Positions 58,283-64,000 of a stretch of DNA of 64,000 nt are shown one piece after another. The number at the start of each line of letters is the position of its first letter. Within the stretch, counting starts at the first letter, position 1. The notes under the pieces are model-generated. The model saw only the letters and a program-made list of their open reading frames with translations. It was not told where the DNA came from and did not search any database. Made by a program: the position numbers and the translations under genes. This DNA comes from Pseudoxanthomonas sp. CF125 (GTDB lineage: Bacteria; Pseudomonadota; Gammaproteobacteria; Xanthomonadales; Xanthomonadaceae): NCBI RefSeq assembly GCF_900104085.1, contig NZ_FNLD01000002.1, positions 806,001 through 870,000 on the forward strand, written 5' to 3'.

Positions 58283-60726
58283 TCCGGTCCGGAATCGTTG
58301 TCGTCGGGGTCCGGCGTAGTGTTGCTTGGCGGGACGAGATAGAGGTCGTCGCGGTAGTAGCCGAGAATAGCACGGCGCAAGGTGCGCTCCGTGTTCTGTC
58401 CGGCCGAGCCGAGACCCTTGAGTACGAATTCGACCTGGAACGCATTGTTGAGGTCGCCTTCGCGATTGCGCACGTAGCGGCGCACGACCGCGCGTACGGC
58501 AAGGCAGCAGCTGTCCCATTGCACGCCGGCCAGGGCTTCCAGCGGCTTCTTGTCCAGGATCGAATAGTAGTAGCGGCCGACCACGCTCCAGGTGGGCGTG
58601 AGAGGGTAGAGGAACGAGAAGTCCGCTTGTTCGAGCAGGTCGGCGCCGTCGGAGACGTTGCGGCGATAGCGGTAACCGAGGTTGATCACCCCGTCGTCGG
58701 GCAGCAGATAACGCGCACGCAGGCTGGACAGGTCCTCGCGTCGGAACTTGGGATTCCATTGATAGGAAGCGCCGATGGTCCAGCGATCGGTCGGAGCATA
58801 GTTGAGGTCGGCGACCCAGGCGGATTTGCCGCTTTCCACTGGCTGCTCGCCGGGAGCGGTGACCCGCGATTCGTCGAAATAGAAAATCTGGCCCAGGCTC
58901 GCCGAAAGTTTCTCGTGGCCATCTGCCTGACGGAGCAGACGGCTGGTCAAGGCCAGGGTTAGCTGGTTGGCGTCGGTCTGGCGGTCCGGGCCGGTGTAGC
59001 GGTTGTCGCGGAACAACTGGCCCCAACTGAAAGTGAAGGGACGCGTGTCGAAGATCGGGATGCCGCTCTGGTCGCGGTACGGAGCGTTGAGATAGAACAG
59101 GCGCGGCTCCAGCGTATGCAGGTAGCGCTCACCCTTGATCTCGGTATCGCGGTCGAAGAACAAACCGGCATCCAGCGATGCGATAGGCAGGCTGCGCGAC
59201 GGGCTGGTGTCGGTGAAATTGGGATTCGCGGTGAATTCTTCGTCAAGCTTGTAACTGGTATAGCGCCAGGCCAGCGTAGGCGTGATGTACCAGGAGGCGC
59301 CTTGCAGGGGCATCGACACGAAAGGCTTGAGGTCCAGGCGGCTGCCGCCCGGCGTGATGTTCAGGCCGTTGGTGTCGAGCACCTGGTTGTGCTGGAAGCG
59401 GACGGCTTCCGCATCGATGCCAGCGGTGAACCAGCGTCCGAACGGCTGTTCCCAATTGAAGTAGACGCGCGGCAAGCGGTTGTAGGGCAGGGAGGCTCCG
59501 GTCAGCGTGTAATCCGAAAGTTGCCAGACATCGGCCATGGCGCCAGCCGACCAATAACGCCCACGGCCGTACAGCCCGAGCGTGCTGACCAGCGAAGTGG
59601 CCGACACCCCGTAGAGCGAGTTGGCGAAATCCTCGACATAGCGCGAGTCGCTGACCCAGGCCAGGTCGGCGCGGGCCTGCCATTCGCTGTTGAGGTTGTG
59701 GAAACCGCTGTAGCGGAACATGCCGCGGTTCTTGCTGCGCAAGGGGTCGCCGTATTGATCCACTTCGGTGCCGTTTTCGTAGTCGCGCTCCCGGTCCTTG
59801 ACCAGGTCGTCGGTCGGCATCCAGTTGAGATCGAAGGTGCCGCGCCCGCCTTCGTACAGATAGCGGAACTGCCCACCCAGCGAAACGCCCCGGTCGCTCA
59901 TGTAGCGCGGGATGATGGTGGCGTCGTAATTGGGCGCCAGATTCAGGTAGATCGGCTGGCGGTAATCGAAACCATTGCGTCCGGACATGCCAACGGCCGG
60001 ATACAGCAGGCCGGTATGGCGGCGGTCGTCGATAGGGAACTTGATCCACGGGACGTACAGCACCGGCACCTTGCCGATGCGGATGGTGGCCGCGCGGGCC
60101 ACGCCCCAGCCTTCGTCGGTGTCCACGTCGATGCGTTTGGAGCGGAGTTCCCAGACGCGCTGCTGGGGATCGCAGGTGGAATAGGTGGAGCCGTGCAGGC
60201 GGCCCTTGGCGCCGGTAAGGTCGATACTGTCGGCGCCGCCGTTGCCGCGCCGGGAAACCAGCTGGTACTGCACATCCTCGATCTCGTGGGTGTCGGTGTT
60301 CTGGTCGCCATGAGCACGCGCGGCCATGATGCGCATGGTGCCGTCTTGGTAGCGTACGTTGCCGTCGGCCACGTAGGTGTCGGTTTCCTGGTCGTACTTC
60401 AGGTTATCGGCATTGAGGAACTGGTCGCCGCGGCGCAGTACGACATTGCCTTCGTATTCCAGCTTCTGCTCGGTGCCGCCCAGCTTGTTGCCCTCGATAG
60501 CCGTCGGCTGCTCCGCCCTCTGCTCGCGCGCCTGAGCTGCGCTGACCCCGGGTTTGGGCGGCTCGGCCTGATCGAATGCCGGTATGGCGTCGGTGATCGG
60601 GCACAGGTCCCAGTTGTCGGGTTTGTCCTCGGCCAGCGCCGGCAGGCACAAAGCGATACTGAACGGCAGCGGTAGCAGGCGGAGGACTGGGCGCACGCGG
60701 TGTATGGCTCGTCTGGAGAAGGTCAA
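58279..60726 (-). CDS. lptD: LPS assembly outer-membrane protein LptD
   Basis: An 815-residue beta-barrel that inserts lipopolysaccharide into the outer membrane. Signal peptide (LRLLPLPFSIALCLPALAE), then a Gln/Pro-rich stretch, the OstA jellyroll (KLEYEGNVVLRRGDQFLNAD, TYVADGNVRYQDGTMRIMAA) and a long barrel (LAPNYDATIIPRYMSDRGVS, YSGFHNLNSEWQARADLAWV). Cys residues CPITD and TCDPQQ and the pair CCLAV could give the disulfide pattern. It overlaps surA by 4 bp. Confidence 0.97.
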   Translation of the reverse strand: MTFSRRAIHRVRPVLRLLPLPFSIALCLPALAEDKPDNWDLCPITDAIPAFDQAEPPKPGVSAAQAREQRAEQPTAIEGNKLGGTEQKLEYEGNVVLRRGDQFLNADNLKYDQETDTYVADGNVRYQDGTMRIMAARAHGDQNTDTHEIEDVQYQLVSRRGNGGADSIDLTGAKGRLHGSTYSTCDPQQRVWELRSKRIDVDTDEGWGVARAATIRIGKVPVLYVPWIKFPIDDRRHTGLLYPAVGMSGRNGFDYRQPIYLNLAPNYDATIIPRYMSDRGVSLGGQFRYLYEGGRGTFDLNWMPTDDLVKDRERDYENGTEVDQYGDPLRSKNRGMFRYSGFHNLNSEWQARADLAWVSDSRYVEDFANSLYGVSATSLVSTLGLYGRGRYWSAGAMADVWQLSDYTLTGASLPYNRLPRVYFNWEQPFGRWFTAGIDAEAVRFQHNQVLDTNGLNITPGGSRLDLKPFVSMPLQGASWYITPTLAWRYTSYKLDEEFTANPNFTDTSPSRSLPIASLDAGLFFDRDTEIKGERYLHTLEPRLFYLNAPYRDQSGIPIFDTRPFTFSWGQLFRDNRYTGPDRQTDANQLTLALTSRLLRQADGHEKLSASLGQIFYFDESRVTAPGEQPVESGKSAWVADLNYAPTDRWTIGASYQWNPKFRREDLSSLRARYLLPDDGVINLGYRYRRNVSDGADLLEQADFSFLYPLTPTWSVVGRYYYSILDKKPLEALAGVQWDSCCLAVRAVVRRYVRNREGDLNNAFQVEFVLKGLGSAGQNTERTLRRAILGYYRDDLYLVPPSNTTPDPDDNDSGPE

Positions 60727-60831
60727 AAGCGGCCGCTAGCTTGCCGTATCCCCAGCATACGGGCAATGAAAGCCCCGGTCAGGTTTCGGGCGAGGTTCAT
60801 CATGCACGCCGCGCGCCGGCCGCGGCCCGGC

Positions 60832-61740
60832 TCAGCGCAGCTCGCTTACGTGAGCTACGCTGCATTCGCGCAGCGCTTCCAGGTCGTAGCCGCCTTCCAG
60901 CAGAGAGACGATCCGGCCCGAGGCGTGGCGGTCGGCGATGGCCCGCAGCTGCCGGGTCAGCCAGGCGAAATCCTCGGTTTCCAGCATCAGGTCGGCCAGC
61001 GGGTCGCGCATGTGCGCGTCGAATCCGGCCGAGATGAGCAGCAGTTGCGGACGGAAATCGTCCAGAACCGGCAGCAGGGTATCCGCCCATACGTTGCGGA
61101 ACCGGAAGCCGCCGGTCCCCGGCGGCAGCAAGGCGTTGAACACATTGCCGACGCCGCGTTCGCGCGGCGTGCCGCTATTGGGGTAGATGCCCGACTCGTG
61201 GGTACTGAAATAATCGACCCGCGGCTCCTCATAGAAGATGGCTTGGGTGCCATTGCCGTGGTGCACGTCGAAATCGACGATGGCCACGCGCTCCAGCCCG
61301 TGCCGGTCGCAGGCATGGGCCGCCGCCACCGCGACGTTGTTGAGCAGGCAGAAACCCATGGCGGTGTCGCCCGTGGCGTGGTGGCCGGGCGGGCGGACCG
61401 CGCAGAACGCGGCCCGGCTGTCGCCGAGCATGACCGCATCCACCGCCGCCACCGCGGCTCCGGCGGCGCGCAATGCGGCGGCGCGCGAATCCGGGCAAGT
61501 CACCGTATCCGGGTCCAGCATGCGGTAACCGTTGAAATCGCTGTCCAGCACCTCGCGCAGCAACGCCTCGCTATGCACACGCCGCAGGTCGCCGAGCTTG
61601 GCCAGCGGAGCCTCACGCCAGTCCAGATCGCCATGTTCGGCGCGCAGCCCGGCCAGCACCGCTTCCAGCCGGGCCGGCCGTTCCGGATGTTCCGGACCGG
61701 GGTCGTGGGCCAGGCAGGCGGGGTGGGTGTAGATGATCAT
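60832..61740 (-). CDS. Histone deacetylase-like (HDAC/acetylpolyamine amidohydrolase) protein
   Basis: A 302-residue zinc amidohydrolase of the arginase-deacetylase fold. MIIYTHPACLAHDPGPEHPE, VRPPGHHAT (catalytic His pair), FCLLNNVAVAAAHA, IVDFDVHHGNGTQAIFYEE (zinc Asp and His) and ISAGFDAHMRDPLADLML (zinc Asp). The active site is complete. Substrate uncertain: acetylated polyamine or lysine. ATG 61740; an upstream in-frame start adds a non-conserved tail. Follows the cobalamin adenosyltransferase gene on the minus strand. Confidence 0.94.
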   Translation of the reverse strand: MIIYTHPACLAHDPGPEHPERPARLEAVLAGLRAEHGDLDWREAPLAKLGDLRRVHSEALLREVLDSDFNGYRMLDPDTVTCPDSRAAALRAAGAAVAAVDAVMLGDSRAAFCAVRPPGHHATGDTAMGFCLLNNVAVAAAHACDRHGLERVAIVDFDVHHGNGTQAIFYEEPRVDYFSTHESGIYPNSGTPRERGVGNVFNALLPPGTGGFRFRNVWADTLLPVLDDFRPQLLLISAGFDAHMRDPLADLMLETEDFAWLTRQLRAIADRHASGRIVSLLEGGYDLEALRECSVAHVSELR

Positions 61741-61784
61741 GTTGCAGGGCGAAGTCGCTGGACGGAGTGCTGAGGCGAGTCGGC

Positions 61785-62339
61785 TCAAGCGTGCCGGCGT
61801 TCGTGGTTCCACAGCACTTCTCCCTGGCCGTCGGCCCGGGCCAGCACCCGCGCGAGCACGAACAGCAGGTCCGAAAGCCGATTGAGATAGCGGATGGCTT
61901 CCGGCCGCACGGCATCGTGCCGCGCCAGGGTCACGGTCTCGCGTTCGGCGCGGCGCACGATGGTGCGCGCCAGATGGCAGCGCGCAGCGGCTTCGCCGCC
62001 GGCCGGCAGGATGAAATCCTTGAGTGGGGGCAGGGCTTCGTTGTACTGGTCGAGCTGGCGTTCCAGCGCGTCGACATCTTCGCCGCTGATCGCCGCATGT
62101 CCGGGAATGCAGAGCTCGCCGCCCAGGTCGAACAACTGGTGCTGCACGGTGGTCAGCAACGCACGGATATCGTCGGGCACCTGCGCCGCAAGGACCACGC
62201 CGATGCTGGAATTGGCTTCGTCCACCGTCCCGTAGGCGTTGACCCGCGCCGAATCCTTGCCGACCCGCGTGCCGTCTCCGAGACCGGTAGTACCGTCGTC
62301 GCCGGTGCGGGTGTAGATCTTGGACAGGCGGTTACCCAC
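61785..62339 (-). CDS. PduO-type cob(I)alamin adenosyltransferase
   Basis: A 184-residue enzyme that adds the adenosyl group to cob(I)alamin. The N-terminal ATP-binding motif SKIYTRTGDDGTTGLGDGTR with VGKDSARV, and RAERETVTLARHDAVRPEAI with NRLSDLLFVLARVL, are the PduO family signature. It lies 20 bp downstream of the BtuM-like transporter gene, giving a B12 uptake-and-activation pair. The gene is often labelled cobO in annotations although the fold is PduO. Confidence 0.95.
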   Translation of the reverse strand: MGNRLSKIYTRTGDDGTTGLGDGTRVGKDSARVNAYGTVDEANSSIGVVLAAQVPDDIRALLTTVQHQLFDLGGELCIPGHAAISGEDVDALERQLDQYNEALPPLKDFILPAGGEAAARCHLARTIVRRAERETVTLARHDAVRPEAIRYLNRLSDLLFVLARVLARADGQGEVLWNHERRHA

Positions 62340-62359
62340 GAGGCAGCCCTATGCGCGGC

Positions 62360-62974
62360 TCAGCGCGGCGCTTTGGCCCGCGCCCGCAGGCGCGCCGCCT
62401 GGGTGACGCCGACGTGGACGATGACCGCCAGGCCGACATAGATCGCGGTGGTGCGCAGATAGGGGACGAACCAGTCGCTGTAGTTCTTCCACCAGCCGGC
62501 GAAACTCGGGTCGGCGACGCTGTCGCTGATCCAGTAGAAGCTGCCCTGGCTCAGCAGGTGGCAGAGCACCACCGAGGCGAACAGGCTTACGGCCAGCACG
62601 GCCAACACCTTGCCGTTGCTTTGGGCGCCTTCGGCCGAGCTGTAGTAGCGGCGCACCAGCATGCCGCCGAACCAGAGGGCGAAGTAGGCGGGGATGAGGA
62701 ACCAGTACGCGGCCGACATGCAGTAATGGGCGAAGAAATCCATGCCCTGGCCGCTGATCACCACGTAGTCCACCAGCACTGCCAGCGCCATGAACACGGG
62801 AAATGCCCAGCGCGTCCAGCCGCGCAGGTAGAAACCGCCCAGGAAGAACGCGGCCCAGGAGGCATCCGGGATCGGGCCCAGATGGGTCAGGGAAGCGGGC
62901 AGGTTCAGCCGCGTCGCCACCAACAACGAGGCGATCAGGGTGAAGACGATGGCGCGCTGGGTCGTGATGTTCAT
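62360..62974 (-). CDS. btuM: BtuM-like cobalamin transporter
   Basis: A 204-residue membrane protein with about six helices: IVFTLIASLLVATRL, ASWAAFFLGGFYLRGWTRWA, AFPVFMALAVLVDYVVI, AAYWFLIPAYFALWFGGML, VLAVLAVSLFASVVLCHLL and TTAIYVGLAVIVHVGVTQ. The size, the IPDASWAAFFLGGFYL stretch and the lone Cys in HYCMSAAYWFLIPAY (about residue 85) agree with BtuM, a solitary ECF-type S-component in which such a Cys contacts the cobalt of B12. It is followed after 20 bp by a cobalamin adenosyltransferase gene. No riboswitch fits the 72 bp to the divergent ubiH start. Confidence 0.75.
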   Translation of the reverse strand: MNITTQRAIVFTLIASLLVATRLNLPASLTHLGPIPDASWAAFFLGGFYLRGWTRWAFPVFMALAVLVDYVVISGQGMDFFAHYCMSAAYWFLIPAYFALWFGGMLVRRYYSSAEGAQSNGKVLAVLAVSLFASVVLCHLLSQGSFYWISDSVADPSFAGWWKNYSDWFVPYLRTTAIYVGLAVIVHVGVTQAARLRARAKAPR

Positions 62975-63046
62975 GGAAGGCCTATCCGGGAAGCTCAGGC
63001 GCTCATTCTAACGGAGAGCCCATCGCAGCGGGCTTATCATAGGGAC

Positions 63047-64000
63047 ATGACCGAAAAACACGATGTATTCACACACGATGTACTCATCGTCGGCGGCGGC
63101 CTGGTCGGTGCCAGCCTGGCCATCGCATTGGATCGGCTGGGGTTGGACGTCGGCCTGGTGGAAGCCACGCCGGCGGGCGTCATGCCGGCGGTGTTCGACC
63201 AGCGCAACCTCAGCTTCGCCGGCGCCACGGTCAACGCATTGACCGCGCTGGGCGTGATGGCGAAGCTGCGCGCGCCCACCGGCCCGATCCGGCGCATCCA
63301 TGTCAGCCGGCAGGGCGACTTCGGCAGAACCCGGCTGGAAGCAGCCGATTACGGCCGCGAGGCTTTCGGGCAGGTCGTGGTGGCGCGCGATTTTGGCGAG
63401 GCACTGGAAGCGCGGCTGTCGGAACTTAAGCAGCTCACGCGGTACCGGCCCGCGCGCTTTGTCGGTCTGGGTGGCTCGCAGGAGGAATCGCGCAGCTTGC
63501 GCATCGCCGACGCACAGGGCGAGCGCGAACTCCGCGCGCGCCTGCTGGTCGCTGCCGACGGCACGCGCAGCGGCCTGCGCGAAGCCCTGGGCATCGCCGC
63601 CAGCGAACACGACTATCGACAAACCCTGTTCGTCGCCCGCATGCGCGCCGAACAGGCGCCGGACGGCACCGCCTACGAGCGTTTCGGCGAACACGGCCCG
63701 ACCGCGCTGCTGCCGCGCGGCGACCGCCATTTCGGCGTGGTGCATGGCGTAGCCAACGAACAGGCGGAAGAAGTCGCAGCGCTCGATGACGCAGCGTGGA
63801 TGGAGCGCATCCAGCGGGTATTCGGTTGGCGCGTGGGACGTTTCCTCGCCACCGGCGAACGTAGCCTCTATCCCATCGTCAAAGTGGTGGCCGAGCGTAC
63901 GACCGCTGCGCGCGCGGTGCTGCTGGGCAACGCCGCGCAAACCATCCATCCGATCGGCGCCCAGGGCTTCAACTTGGGCTTGCGCGATGCACTGACTCTG
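63047..64000 (+). CDS. ubiH: UbiH-type FAD-dependent hydroxylase (3' end outside window)
   Basis: About 318 codons of a flavoprotein monooxygenase in ubiquinone biosynthesis. VLIVGGGLVGASLAIALDRL (FAD), VVARDFGEALEARLSEL, LLVAADGTRSGLREALGI and LLGNAAQTIHPIGAQGFNLG with LRDA are the UbiH/VisC blocks. ATG 63047 with GGG at 63042-63044, 2-4 bp upstream. The last quarter of the protein lies outside the window. UbiH rather than UbiF is inferred from GNAAQTIHPIGAQ. Confidence 0.93.
   Translation, partial: MTEKHDVFTHDVLIVGGGLVGASLAIALDRLGLDVGLVEATPAGVMPAVFDQRNLSFAGATVNALTALGVMAKLRAPTGPIRRIHVSRQGDFGRTRLEAADYGREAFGQVVVARDFGEALEARLSELKQLTRYRPARFVGLGGSQEESRSLRIADAQGERELRARLLVAADGTRSGLREALGIAASEHDYRQTLFVARMRAEQAPDGTAYERFGEHGPTALLPRGDRHFGVVHGVANEQAEEVAALDDAAWMERIQRVFGWRVGRFLATGERSLYPIVKVVAERTTAARAVLLGNAAQTIHPIGAQGFNLGLRDALTL

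Noticed and set aside
55952..58342. 796-codon open frame on the plus strand opposite pdxA and surA
   Set aside because: Shadow of the conserved minus-strand genes, with low-complexity composition and no family.
59116..60675. 519-codon open frame opposite lptD
   Set aside because: Antisense shadow; lptD has signal peptide, OstA and barrel features.
62975..63046. Cobalamin riboswitch upstream of the BtuM-like gene
   Set aside because: Only 72 bp separate the divergent starts; a B12 riboswitch needs about 200 bp and no B12-box-like stretch is seen.

Overview
The window is a GC-rich gammaproteobacterial chromosome segment, most likely from the Xanthomonadaceae/Lysobacteraceae. The evidence is the gene orders tonB-gshB-pilG-pilI-pilJ-chpA and lgt-thyA-folA / apaH-apaG-ksgA-pdxA-surA-lptD, the many GTAG-starting REP palindromes of the kind described in Stenotrophomonas, and attC sites of the Xanthomonas type. 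The genus cannot be fixed from the sequence alone. No rRNA, tRNA, CRISPR array, transposase or complete insertion sequence was seen.

Layout. 1-8096: a GT2-GT4 glycosyltransferase cut by the left edge, divergent from mrcB (PBP1b); then a TPR-like lipoprotein, a YoaA/DinG helicase and tsaB. tsaB carries an in-frame palindromic element. 8097-10902: a small decayed chromosomal integron. It consists of a frameshifted intI remnant on the minus strand, an attI-like region, five gene cassettes on the plus strand and five attC sites, the last one degenerate. 10989-16748: a LytS/LytTR two-component pair, two small genes, and a large GGDEF-EAL protein. 17054-19021: tonB and gshB. 19208-30595: the Pil-Chp chemosensory cluster for type IV pili (pilG, pilI, pilJ, chpA, a CheB-like gene, a CheW-like gene). 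pilH is not in its usual place, and the CheB-like protein lacks its catalytic residues. 30840-36849: an EF-hand protein, rsmE-bioA (minus), nudE-cysQ, mazG, DUF962 and DUF486.

36970-42587: an OmpR-type response regulator and kinase followed by a MacA-MacB-type tripartite efflux system. 42729-50215: isoaspartyl peptidase, a subtilisin-like secreted protease, a VOC protein, an SGNH lipoprotein, dgkA, a TerC protein, and lemA with two TPM-domain genes. 50373-53135: the tightly packed lgt-thyA-lipoprotein-folA run. 53211-62974 (minus): DUF1287, apaH, apaG, ksgA, pdxA, surA, lptD, a histone-deacetylase-like protein, a PduO-type cobalamin adenosyltransferase and a BtuM-like B12 transporter. ubiH begins at 63047 and runs off the right edge.

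Most of the window is ordinary core genome. The parts that stand out are the integron, the element inside tsaB, the degenerate CheB, a 3 x 15 bp tandem repeat in front of the CheW-like gene, and several families of intergenic palindromes, two of which provide the stop codon of a neighbouring gene.
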